A DNA stretch of 12,500 nucleotides from Scleroderma bovista (taxonomy: Eukaryota > Basidiomycota > Agaricomycetes > Boletales > Sclerodermataceae), in assembly GCA_037178675.1 (NCBI GenBank), contig JAYMGJ010000185.1, positions 1 to 12,500 on the forward strand, given 5' to 3'. Shown piece after piece: positions 1 to 7,261 of this stretch (position 1 is its first letter; the number at the start of each line of letters is the position of its first letter). Position numbers and translations under genes: made by a program. A model generated the notes under the pieces. The model made no database searches, was not told the DNA's origin, and saw only the letters and a list, made by a program, of their open reading frames with translations.

Positions 1-40
1 GCCTACCTTCTTTTCTCGTTGATGCCCTAACACTGCTTAG

Positions 41-978
41 GGAGAAGTTCGTCGTTTATTGAAGGACAAGCTTGGGATCACACAGGACGACAAATTCATT
101 ACCCACAACCCAGCACATGCTGGGGATGTTCATGCCTATGAATACGAAGATGGTCCAGCACCTGATACGGACAATATCGCGTTTGATCTGGTGCAAAATT
201 GCTCGTCACCGTGGAATCGATTTATACTCCAGTTCCTTCTTCAGGAGTTGCAAATGTGTTGTGATGAAGAAGGCTGGCCAATAAGGAAAAAGGACAATTA
301 CATCAAAGAGATCCTATGACAGCGTTACAAGCGACTACGAACATTGTGGAGGAACGCTCGACCCAGGCTAACAGCCGAAGGGTTACCTGAAACGCCAAAC
401 GAGATCGAGGCCCGACTTGTGGAATGGAAGGAGAAGCTGGGGAAAGAAAGTAGACAAGCTACGCGTCGCCGTAATGTGCGTATCTTATCTAGTGCTTGGA
501 TTTCTTTACTAAAATCATATTTACCTAGAAATATCGTTGCAGGGAAATGATTCTCGACAACATCATCGCCATAAAATCAGAAGACCTCGATGACGATCTA
601 CCAAGCTGGAAGTGGCTCCAGCGTCTCATCAAAACTCTGGGAGAGGATGGTATGAGCTCAGAAGAAAGTTCTGTAGAAAATAGTGTTACGAATGTCCTTC
701 GAGTGAAGAATATGGACTGGCGGAGGAATATCGAGAAGGAACTAGAAATTGTAGACCTTCAGCGGATTATTGACAAGGACATTTTTTCCCCGCAGGGTTC
801 AAGACCTCTCCCTAGGAAGCGTGCACCGGATAACCCAGTGACTTCTCGGGACCCGGTAATGGGCTTGCCCAAGGCGCTGTACGACGGCCTGTGGATGTCG
901 GAGCTTAATGAACGACAAAAATAATCACTCAAGATCTCGGACGAGAAGTTCCCGTGGATGAAAGTTGTCGTGCCTTGA
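41..978 (+). pseudogene. Conserved basidiomycete hypothetical protein, 3' part, broken by two stops
   Basis: This is the C-terminal part of a protein family I recall as a frequent 'hypothetical protein' of agaricomycetes; its function is unknown to me. The visible start follows an intron end (branch-like CCCTAAC, then TTAG at 37-40), so exon 1 reads from 41 as GEVRRLLKDKLGI. Recognisable blocks are THNPAHAGDVHAYEYEDGP, SRQATRRRN, WRRNIEKELEIVDLQR and GLPKALYDGLW. A 53-nt intron (476-528) joins phase 0 into KYRCREMILDN. Exon 2 closes at TGA 976-978 after FPWMKVVVP. Two in-frame stops interrupt it: TGA at 317-319 (KEIL*QRYKR) and TAA at 922-924 (ERQK*SLKIS). Reading on in the same frame on both sides gives plausible family sequence, so these look like point nonsense mutations. 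The upstream exons lie outside the window. Confidence 0.7.
476..528 (+). other. Spliceosomal intron inside the conserved hypothetical pseudogene
   Basis: The donor GTGCGT follows the codon for N of TRRRN. A branch-like TTACTAAAA lies near 506-514, and the acceptor is ACCTAG ending at 528. Removing 53 nt leaves the reading frame intact (phase 0), giving TRRRN followed by KYRCREM. A competing acceptor at 542 (TTGCAG) would put the next exon in a frame that soon hits a stop, so the 528 acceptor is preferred. Confidence 0.7.
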
Positions 979-1135
979 TCTCGGTAAGTAGTTTGGTTTC
1001 CATCCAGTTTACAACGACTGACTACAGCACCAGGTGTTGTATCCCTTGTGCATACAATTTACACCTTACCTTCCCTCATGTATTATTTGGTGTCAATGTA
1101 CTAATACCTGACTTGTGACTCAAATGGGGAGATAT

Positions 1136-1450
1136 GTTGGAGCGAGGATTATTCTCAATTAAAGGACAGACATAAGAGACTCCCTTTCTAATGTAGGCTG
1201 GTCCGGAATGTGATTGGTTGTGATGAGCTTTGGGTGTGAAAAGGATGGGTGCCTGATGACCGGGCGATGACCGGGCGATGACCGGACGATGATCGGGAGA
1301 TTAGTTTTGGCCTGTACAAGACTTCAAGTTTATATAATAATATTCTCCTTGATTTAAATTTCAAAAATAAATTTGTGTCTTGACTCTGGTCAAATTTTCA
1401 AGTTTAGGCCGTTGTTTAGGCAACCGCAAAACAATAAGTTCCATTGCAGC
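1136..1450 (+). repeat. Possible relic LTR of another copia-type element (weak)
   Basis: A purine-rich run (AAATGGGGAGATA, about 1123-1135) is followed directly by TGTTGGAGCGAGGATT, which resembles a polypurine tract followed by a copia LTR start. A TATA-like TTTATATAATAATATT lies about 195 bp downstream, near 1330. I could not find a convincing CA end or a target-site duplication, so the right limit is only a guess. The sequence is not homologous to the copia LTR at 6974-7261 beyond the first few bases. Confidence 0.25.
1255..1298. repeat. Tandem repeat, four copies of an 11-bp unit
   Basis: The unit is GATGACCGGGC, repeated at 1255, 1266, 1277 and 1288. Copies 1 and 2 are identical, copy 3 has one change (CGGAC) and copy 4 two to three changes (GATGATCGGGA). 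Divergence rises along the array. It is a GC-rich island in otherwise AT-rich flanks. The unit length is not a multiple of three and no ORF covers it. Confidence 0.9.
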
Positions 1451-1693
1451 TTAATTGTGAAGACCAAATTTTAAGTCTTCATGTGTGTTCTGTCTGATCT
1501 AATACTTAAAATTCACACCAATGTTTGGGACATGACGACACAATAGTGTAAACTTAGCATTTTCGCTGACGTGCAGACTGTTGACAGTACTTCAAACTCT
1601 GTCCATCCCAAAATGTTATCAAAATCTCAAAGTTTTCTCTTTACATTTTTCACTACATTTTTCCTAGTCCTAAATATTCACTGCCGCGTTGTG

Positions 1694-1772
1694 TAAGTCT
1701 ACACTAATATGGGTCGCAGTCTTGTGCGCACTTCGTCGACGGTTTACGCCGGGTGTACGTGCGACTTCAACA
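1694..1772 (-). repeat. Truncated 3' LTR of the copia element (79 of 288 bp)
   Basis: It matches 7183-7261 over 79 bases without gaps, with four differences, all transitions. The right edge ...ACTTCAACA is the minus-strand LTR start TGTTGAAGT, directly next to the polypurine tract. Homology stops at 1694: the rest of U3, plus R and U5 (about 209 bp in the 5' LTR), is missing and is replaced by unrelated AT-rich DNA. The TATA box and probable polyadenylation region are therefore absent. Confidence 0.9.
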
Positions 1773-1783
1773 CTCCCCCTCGC
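1773..1783 (-). other. Polypurine tract (plus-strand primer) of the copia element
   Basis: On the minus strand this reads GCGAGGGGGAG directly before the LTR start TGTTGAAGTC. A purine run next to the 3' LTR is the usual primer for second-strand DNA synthesis in LTR retroelements. It lies about 35 nt after the pol stop codon (1819-1821). Confidence 0.8.
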
Positions 1784-1818
1784 TGTGCTGCACATAGAGC
1801 ACTTCAGTGAATAAGGCG

Positions 1819-3360
1819 CTAGATGCTGCCAGAGGGAAACTGTAAGCCTAGTTGAGCTCTGAACTTCGCGAATTTCTCGTGGGGTAAGTTCTTGGTGAGC
1901 AGATCGGCGGGATTTTCAGCACCATCAATAAAGAATAGTTCCACGTTACCTTTCATGACTGACTCGCGGATACCGTGGTAGCGGATGTCGATGTACTTGG
2001 AGCGAGGCTCCATTACAGGTTTGGATGCCATGAATATGGACCCCTGATTATCACCGCAAATCGGGATAGCTTTCAGCTTATAGCCGAGCTCACCGAGCAA
2101 ACTTCGAATCCAGGTAACTTGGTGAGCGCAATCACTCAAAGCCATGTATTCGGCCTCAGTGGACGAGTACGCAATAGTCTTCTGCGCACGAGAAGTCCAA
2201 CTGATCAAGCCATCTGCAAGTTTCAGGTAGAAACCTGTCTGCGAGAGGCGAGAGGTAGGGTCTGATCCCCAATCTGAGTCTGTGCATGCAATCAGGCCAG
2301 CACCGGATCCACCATTGTACACTAGGGAATAACTAGGTGTACCAATTAAGTAGCGACAGATATAAAGTGCTTTGGACAGGTGGTCCTGGGATGGGTTCGC
2401 GGCATGGCGCGAGAGATGGGTGACTGCAAAGGCAATGTCAGGCCTAGTGCCTAACATAAGGTACAGAAGGGACCCAATAACCGTCTGGAAACGGGAGCGG
2501 AGTTCCGCATCAACAGGCTCTGTATTTTTGGCGGCATAGTAGCCAGCTGGCAGTGGGGTGCTTGCGGACTTTGCATTTAGCATGCCGCAGCGTTCAATGA
2601 CTTTTTGGAGGTATGCGCATTGGTCCAAGTGGATAGCACGACCTTTGCGAGTGATTCGCATTCGGAGGAACTCCTTAGGTTCTCCAAGGTCTCTGCACTC
2701 CCATTTGCGCATGAACTGCGCCTTGATGGCATCAACAACAGCCTTGTTAGGGCCGCAGAATAAAGTGTCGTCAACGTAGATAATACCGATGACGATGTTG
2801 GTGCCTTTCTTCTTATAGAAGAAGATGCCTGCTTCAGACTTAAGGCGCTCAAACCCGAGCTCTTTGAGAGACTCATCGAGTGTGCGCCACCAAGCTAGGC
2901 CGGCCTGTTTGAGGCCATAGAGGGCACGCCAGAGGCAGAGCACTTTGCGCTCTTGCCTGGGAACTGCAAACCCTTCGGGTTGTTCCATATAGATCTCTTC
3001 GTCGAGCTTGCCATACAAGTAGGCGCTCCGAATGTCGAGTCCAGTAATGTACCAGTTTTCAAGTGCAGCAAGCGCAAGCATGAGGCGCACTGTTTCAAAG
3101 CGCACAACTGGTGAGAAGACCTGGTCGAAATCTAATCCCTCGACCTGGGAGAAGCCTTTCGCTACTAAGCGGGCTTTCTTGCGGCCATCCGACTTTACGT
3201 CGAAGACCCATCGATTCTTTATGACCTTCCGGTCTCGGGGACGGTCAACTAGCTCAAAGACCTTGCGCTTTCGCAGCACGTCAAGCTCTTCTTGGCAAGC
3301 AAGTCGCCAGAGTTTCTGCTCAGCTTGGGGTAAGCGAGCAATGTCCTTATAGGACCATTT
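1819..3360 (-). pseudogene. pol: Copia pol, 3' part: reverse transcriptase and RNase H
   Basis: This is the continuation of pol after the in-frame stop at 3361-3363; reading begins KWSYKDIARLPQAEQKLWR. There is no ATG at the front of the open stretch, so it is a fragment of the polyprotein and not a separate gene. Counted from the CTG at 3277-3279, the RT core has the first catalytic Asp in GLDIRSAYLYG (about D82) and the YVDD box at about 168-171 (IIYVDDTLF). RNase H follows with TDSDW (about D334), SSTEAEYMAL (about E377), GDNQGS (about D410) and IDIRYHGIRE. Its role is to copy element RNA to DNA and remove the RNA strand in cytoplasmic particles. It ends with TAG at 1819-1821, just before the polypurine tract. 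This stretch is uninterrupted and is the best-preserved part of the element. Confidence 0.92.
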
Positions 3361-5206
3361 TCAGACACTCTCGTATTGAGGGTCGCGGGTTTCGAGGGCT
3401 TTGCCCATCAGATAACGGACTAGGTTTGCTCCACCTTCCTCGCACATCTTTTGCACATCTTCCTCACTGGGCGTTGCAGAGGTGTCGGGGAAACCACCAG
3501 GAACATGGTCTGGTGTGTCCGGTTGTGGGGGTCTAGGGACCTCACCCACTGTTTCTCGCCATCGAGAGGCACTTTCAATATCCCGGAGTTGCTCGACGGG
3601 ATGTCGCCGCTCACCATACACGTTACCGGGGCGCAATGGCGCTCTACGTTCACGTTGGGGGCGGGCAGGGATATTCACTGCAGGGGGTCGCGGCGCATTC
3701 TGGCAGCGTTCAGCTCGGCCAGGGCGCTGCGGTGCCGGAGGTGGCAGATTTCTCGCCGGTGAAGGCGTTCTCGGTGCCAGTGGAGGCACTGGAGATGGCG
3801 TACGGGGAGGATTTATTTGATTAGGCTCTTCCTCAGGAGCCTCAGGTTCCTTGCGCTTTGGATCGTCATCCTGCGCTTGGGGATGTGGGTAGCCAAGGTC
3901 GTGTTCCACATCGTCATCACTGTCAGTATCATCAGGGGGATTCCCTGGTCGATCGGTGGTAGGTTTCGGATTTGCCCTTCCGAAAGGGTTCTCGAGAGGT
4001 TCGCACCTGTTTTTGGGGCAGCAAGGGAAATGACGCTCATCAAAGACGGCGTGAGCAGCAGTGAACACTGCATTGGTGGAGCGCATAAACAAGAAGTTGC
4101 ACTCATTGCCAGGGGCAACACCGACATAAGTCATTAGCTCCGACTTGGGAGCCATCTTATTTGCTTGAGCCGAGGCTGGGAGGTAGACAAAGGCTCCGCA
4201 GCCAAATACACGTAGGTGGTCGATGTTAGGCATCTCCCCCTTAAGCATTTCGTGGGGGGTGCGCCATCGCAGGCGAGCTACCAGGGTACGGTTATAAAGG
4301 TGAGTTGCATGAGCGAACGCAAATTCCCACCAGGAGTCAGGAATGCAGGCTTGATGCCGCATAGACTCAGCTTTATCCATGAGAGTGCGCCCTAAACGCT
4401 CAGCGCGGCCATTCTGCATGGGGGTTCTTGGAGCACTTTGATATATTTTAATTCCTTTCTCAAGGAGTGCTCGATCAAACAGATCGGATTTATACTCTCC
4501 GCCGGCATCGGACATCCATCCAACGACGTGCATATCATGTTGGACTCGCACCATTTCGAGGAAATCTTTGGCAGCTGTAATCGCAGCAGCTTTGGAGCGA
4601 AGAGGCATAGTCCAGGCGTGAATCTTGCCAAGAGCACATCCAGGGCAAACACAGTCCTCAGTAGGAAAGTGGATCTCCGGGAAGCGCTGCGTATGCTTTT
4701 GTGCACGTCGGAGTACTTCCTTAGAGGGGTGCCCGAATCTCCAGTGCATAATGTCGTAATCGACTTTGCTCATGGAGGCGATATAGTTAGATCTAATTAT
4801 CGGGATAGATCTAATCCTGAAAATGATGTTGCGATCGTCTTCTGGGTCTGGCCCAAACCATAGGCGTTCAGCTTTATGAGTGAGGCTAATGCCTCTCTTA
4901 TCGCCAGTGACTTTGTAGTTACGCTGGAGCATTTCGCCCATAGAAATGAGGCACGCAGTAGCGCCTGGCATATGGAGCACTTGGGTGAGTGTAATGACTT
5001 TCTCATCCCCAGAGTTGTGGTCTAGGCACCGGAGTAATACCGTGCCAATGCCAGCAATTAGTGCTACACCATTTACGGTTTTGGCGTAGTGCGCTCGCTT
5101 TAGCGCGTTTTAGGAGGCGAAATCGCCTATGTCACCAGTAAAGTGGCGTGATGCGCCAGAGTCTAGTAGCCAGAAGGCACCAGATAGTTCGCTATCGTCG
5201 ACCATT
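3361..5206 (-). pseudogene. pol: Copia pol, 5' part: protease and integrase with stop codons and an internal deletion
   Basis: The frame opens near 5206 (GKMVDDSELSG), out of frame with gag. Protease is marked by WLLDSGASRHFTG (active-site DSG). A TAA at 5110-5112 (FAS*NALKRAHYAK) interrupts it, and the frame then continues into the GAG-pre-integrase zinc finger HWRFGH...CVCPGC (H-x4-H...C-x2-C). Integrase keeps the second Asp (MSDAGGEYKSD) and the Glu (QNGRAERL), with 35 residues between them. The segment that should carry the first Asp is missing: ALGK runs straight into IHAWTMPLRSK at 4618-4626. Then come the conserved WWEFAFAHATHLYNRT and a Pro/Asp-rich linker (about 3500-3980). TGA at 3361-3363 stops the frame before RT, which continues in the same frame. 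Protease would cut the polyprotein and integrase would insert cDNA; neither can work here. Confidence 0.9.
4618..4626 (-). other. In-frame deletion junction in integrase, first catalytic Asp lost
   Basis: On the minus strand the codons read K-I-H at this point, joining the end of the zinc-binding CxxC domain (CALGK) to a segment (HAWTMPLRSK) that in related copia elements follows the first catalytic Asp and the conserved aromatic/Asp-rich stretch. From memory of the family, about 45-60 residues are absent. The frame is kept, so the loss is a multiple of three. The exact edges need an alignment to a full-length relative. Confidence 0.75.
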
Positions 5207-5215
5207 TTTCCTTAC
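5160..5215 (-). other. Gag-to-pro frame change (overlap zone)
   Basis: Around 5200-5210 the minus strand reads AAGGAAAAATGG. Gag is read AAG GAA AAA TGG; protease needs GGA AAA ATG GTC, the -1 frame. Adding one G (AAG GGA AAA ATG) would make a single gag-pol frame reading KGKMVDD. Related basidiomycete copia elements usually have one long ORF as far as I recall, so loss of one G is the simpler reading. A programmed -1 shift is possible, but no standard XXXYYYZ heptamer in the gag frame is seen. Confidence 0.6.
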
Positions 5216-6590
5216 AGCCAGCACAGCGTGCATCATTCAGACACGAACAGATATATGCATTGCTCGAGGGGACACGACACGACATATTGTAGTTACTACT
5301 CGCTATATACAGTGATGGCGTGAAGCGCACATGTAAAGGGAGCGTGTCAGTGTCGGTCAGCACGCGTGCAGAAGGTACTTGCCTGAAAAGGCTGGCCTCT
5401 GCACCCATTGCCATCGACGTTGCGTTGTAGCGGTCGAGGACCATCGCGTCGATCTCGTCGAACTCGTCATCAGCGAAGGGCTCGTGGGCGAAGGGTTCAT
5501 CATCCCCAATGGAGATGGCATCCTCCTCATACATCGTGATGCGCTCCTTGAGACGAGGGCGCTTCAGCGAGGAGGGACTGGCCTCAGGCTGGTCCAGGTT
5601 CGCACTCGCCAACGACACAACTTGGTCGAGGGTGCGGATGGTCTGGCAGGAGGGTTCTACCCCCAAGCAGTGTGCCAAGTCAAAGGCCTTGATGGTATTT
5701 TCGAATGCAGGGGGGCCGTAGTGGGCAGCACCGGGAGTGTGGGCCAAGGCGCGAGGGTCGACGGTGGGCTCTGGTCCATCGTAGTGGACGTAAGTGGCGA
5801 AGGCTGCCTGTTGGGCATTCTCGCGGCGAGCGCGAGCCTTCTTGCTGCCGCGTCGAGTGCGGCCTCCCTGTCCTTGGGCAGGAGCGTTTCCGCTTGCACC
5901 GCCATTGGACCCGCCTTGCTGCTGCTGCTGCTGGGCGAACTTGGGGTCAGCTGGCTTGCGCTTCACAGTGCTAAGCTTGTTGGCCTGGGGGCCCTTACCA
6001 CTGGCGCGCGAAGAGGCGCCTTTCTGCTCGAAAGAGAGCATGGTGGCTTTGACTATCCCATCGGGCTTCAGATTTTTGATCTCGTCCGGCGACGTTTGGC
6101 TGAGTATCTGAGCTACGACCTCCATAGTAGGAGGGAGCTTGCATAGAATGATCATTGCCTGCACGGGGGCAGGGAACTCGAAGCCGGCATCTTTGAGGTA
6201 TGCAAAGTGGCTAAGCACTTTGGTGATGACAGGAGCGGGATGAGAGCCAGCGGGAATGGTAGTCGCCAGGAGCTTGCTAAGCTCGGCGTAGGCGGAGCCG
6301 ATACTGGGGGCGCCGAAGTTCTTCTTGAGGTGGTCCCAGACGTTGTTAACGTTGTCGAGGTTGGAGACAGCGACCTGGATAGAGGGGGCGAGGCGCAAGG
6401 TGATATTACCGAGCACTCTCTCGGTGTTGTCGTCCCATTCCTTACGGTCATTGTGACCAGCAACGGGTTGCGTCGTCGAGTAAACGTACCATTGGCCTTG
6501 TGCCCGAAGGTAGGCCTGCATGGAGGTGTGCCACTGCTGCCAGTTGGAGCCAGTGAACACGGGAACCATCTTGTCGAGAGTGCTGGACAT
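5163..6590 (-). CDS. gag: Copia gag (capsid) ORF
   Basis: It forms the structural shell of the virus-like particle that packages element RNA. The ATG at 6588-6590 (ATCACCATGTCC, a good fungal context) begins MSSTLDKMVPVFTGSNW; the open frame extends upstream only from a TTG. Visible parts: an N-terminal copia gag domain with GSNWQQWHTSMQAYL, a helical middle, ANKLSTVKRKPADP, a run of six Gln coded by CAG/CTG repeats (about 5917-5935), a basic stretch GGRTRRGSKKARARREN likely to bind RNA, and an acidic tail. I see no CX2CX4HX4C zinc knuckle; the end has only a Cys cluster, CSCLNDARCAGC. The frame closes at TAG 5163-5165, after running past the start of the protease coding region in another frame. 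About 475 residues. Packaging function cannot be judged. Confidence 0.85.
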   Translation of the reverse strand: MSSTLDKMVPVFTGSNWQQWHTSMQAYLRAQGQWYVYSTTQPVAGHNDRKEWDDNTERVLGNITLRLAPSIQVAVSNLDNVNNVWDHLKKNFGAPSIGSAYAELSKLLATTIPAGSHPAPVITKVLSHFAYLKDAGFEFPAPVQAMIILCKLPPTMEVVAQILSQTSPDEIKNLKPDGIVKATMLSFEQKGASSRASGKGPQANKLSTVKRKPADPKFAQQQQQQGGSNGGASGNAPAQGQGGRTRRGSKKARARRENAQQAAFATYVHYDGPEPTVDPRALAHTPGAAHYGPPAFENTIKAFDLAHCLGVEPSCQTIRTLDQVVSLASANLDQPEASPSSLKRPRLKERITMYEEDAISIGDDEPFAHEPFADDEFDEIDAMVLDRYNATSMAMGAEASLFRQVPSARVLTDTDTLPLHVRFTPSLYIASSNYNMSCRVPSSNAYICSCLNDARCAGCKEKWSTIANYLVPSGY

Positions 6591-6720
6591 GGTGATATTC
6601 TGTTGGGAGTCAACGGAGTCAGCAAGTGAATGCGACAACGGACAATCAAGAAAAGAAGAAACACCTGAGTGCTAGTGAAAGCACTTCTGTCAACAGCTAG
6701 CTCATGACTAGGTCATGCCA

Positions 6721-6880
6721 GCGCAAGTCGTCGACAATGTTCGCCATGGTTGGCGCAAGTCATCGACGAACTTCGCCTGTGGCAGTACAGGTGCTCAACT
6801 AGGAGCTCACTGTTTGGCGCAAGTCGTCAACCGACTTCGCCTTGTGGCTGTGCAGGGGCTCAGCTAGGAGCTCACTGTGG
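6721..6880. repeat. Tandem ~64-bp repeats in the copia leader
   Basis: Two full copies start with TGGCGCAAGTC at 6751 and 6815 (period 64) and end with AGGAGCTCACTGT. A partial copy at 6721-6745 keeps only the GCGCAAGTCGTCGAC...TTCGCC head. They lie between the 5' LTR and gag, the usual place of packaging and dimerisation signals in retroelement RNA. The head motif also appears in divergent form in both LTRs (GCGCACTTCGTCGACGG). Confidence 0.8.
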
Positions 6881-6961
6881 TCCACAGCGTCAAACTAGTT
6901 AAAGCGACGCTCAGGGAGCTGGAGCGCTGCCTGGTGCATTGCTGCACACAGTGCGCTCACA

Positions 6962-6973
6962 GGGCTCATAACC
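6962..6973 (-). other. Putative primer binding site of the copia element
   Basis: Immediately inside the 5' LTR end (...TTCAACA) the minus strand reads GGTTATGAGCCC. In this position a sequence complementary to a tRNA 3' end primes first-strand synthesis. It partly resembles the initiator-Met type site (GGTATCAGAGCC) but is not an exact match, so the tRNA is uncertain. Confidence 0.45.
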
Positions 6974-7261
6974 TGTTGAAGCAATACCTATGTACGTAGA
7001 GGAACTGCTACTCCAACTCACCTGTTGGGTGGAGTACACAACCAGAGATGATAGCGGTAGCTGGTTAAGAGCTGTTATATTATATAAGCGATGAACGCTG
7101 TTTATATACAACAAATAGTGTGACGCGTGACTGTGACGTGTGATGTGTGACATGTAACATCTACTCTACAGAGGACTTTTACTAAGTCTACACTAATATG
7201 GGTCGCAGTCTTGTGCGCACTTCATCGACAGTTTACGCCGGGTGCACGTGTGACTTCAACA
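6974..7261 (-). repeat. Complete 5' LTR of the copia element (288 bp)
   Basis: On the minus strand it starts TGTTGAAGTC at 7261 and ends GCTTCAACA at 6974, giving a TG...CA LTR with TGTTGAA/TTCAACA terminal inverted repeats. Its first 79 bases are repeated at 1694-1772. It contains TATA-like boxes on the minus strand (TATATAAA at 7101-7108 and TTATATAATATAA near 7074-7087), so element transcription probably starts around 7050-7080. A short array of TGTGACATG/TGTGACGTG-type words lies at about 7120-7155. Confidence 0.92.
7101..7108 (-). promoter_or_regulatory. TATA box in the copia 5' LTR
   Basis: The minus strand reads TGTATATAAACAGCG here, about 155 nt inside the LTR, a normal U3 position. 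A second AT-rich box (7074-7087) lies about 20-25 nt downstream. Which one sets the start site cannot be told from sequence. Confidence 0.55.

Larger units (their letters stand above)
979..1693. other. Non-coding AT-rich stretch between pseudogene and truncated 3' LTR
   Basis: No open frame of useful length or recognisable protein block is present. It holds an 11-bp tandem repeat (1255-1298) and a possible relic LTR start near 1136 (both listed separately). The part from about 1300 to 1690 is rich in A/T runs. I looked here for the missing rest of the copia 3' LTR and for the missing Walker A exon of the ABC transporter and saw neither. Confidence 0.6.
1694..7261 (-). mobile_element. Ty1/copia LTR retrotransposon, defective, 3' LTR truncated
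   Basis: The domain order on the minus strand (gag, protease, integrase, reverse transcriptase, RNase H) is that of Ty1/copia, with integrase before RT. Gag and pol are flanked by direct repeats: a complete 288-bp 5' LTR (6974-7261) and a 79-bp piece of the 3' LTR (1694-1772). The right edge abuts ABC-transporter sequence; the first five flanking bases there, CTACC (7262-7266), would be one copy of the target-site duplication, but its partner is lost with the truncated left end. Defects: gag and pro are in different frames, TAA at 5110-5112, an in-frame deletion in integrase near 4618-4626, and TGA at 3361-3363. It cannot be autonomous, although RT and RNase H catalytic residues remain. Four transitions in 79 compared LTR bases suggest a moderately old insertion. 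Confidence 0.93.

Noticed and set aside
1975..2876. Open frames on the + strand and in other - frames across the RT region (1975-2265, 2558-2779, 2577-2876, 2895-3107)
   Set aside because: They are shadows of the RT/RNase H frame, with no motifs of their own, compositionally driven by the real coding strand.
317..3363. TGA codons at 317-319 and 3361-3363 as recoded (selenocysteine or read-through) codons
   Set aside because: Both lie in families that are clearly decaying here, accompanied by other breaks, and there is no SECIS-like or read-through context I can see.
5195..5215. A classic -1 ribosomal slippery heptamer at the gag-pro junction
   Set aside because: In the gag frame the sequence is AAG GAA AAA TGG, which does not fit X XXY YYZ.
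5379..6146. 255-codon + strand open frame opposite gag
   Set aside because: It lies wholly antisense to gag, starts without context and has no recognised domain; long antisense frames are common in GC-rich coding sequence.
6591..6638. Gag start extended 16 codons upstream
   Set aside because: The extension begins at a TTG; the ATG at 6588-6590 has a good context and begins with the usual gag N-terminus.
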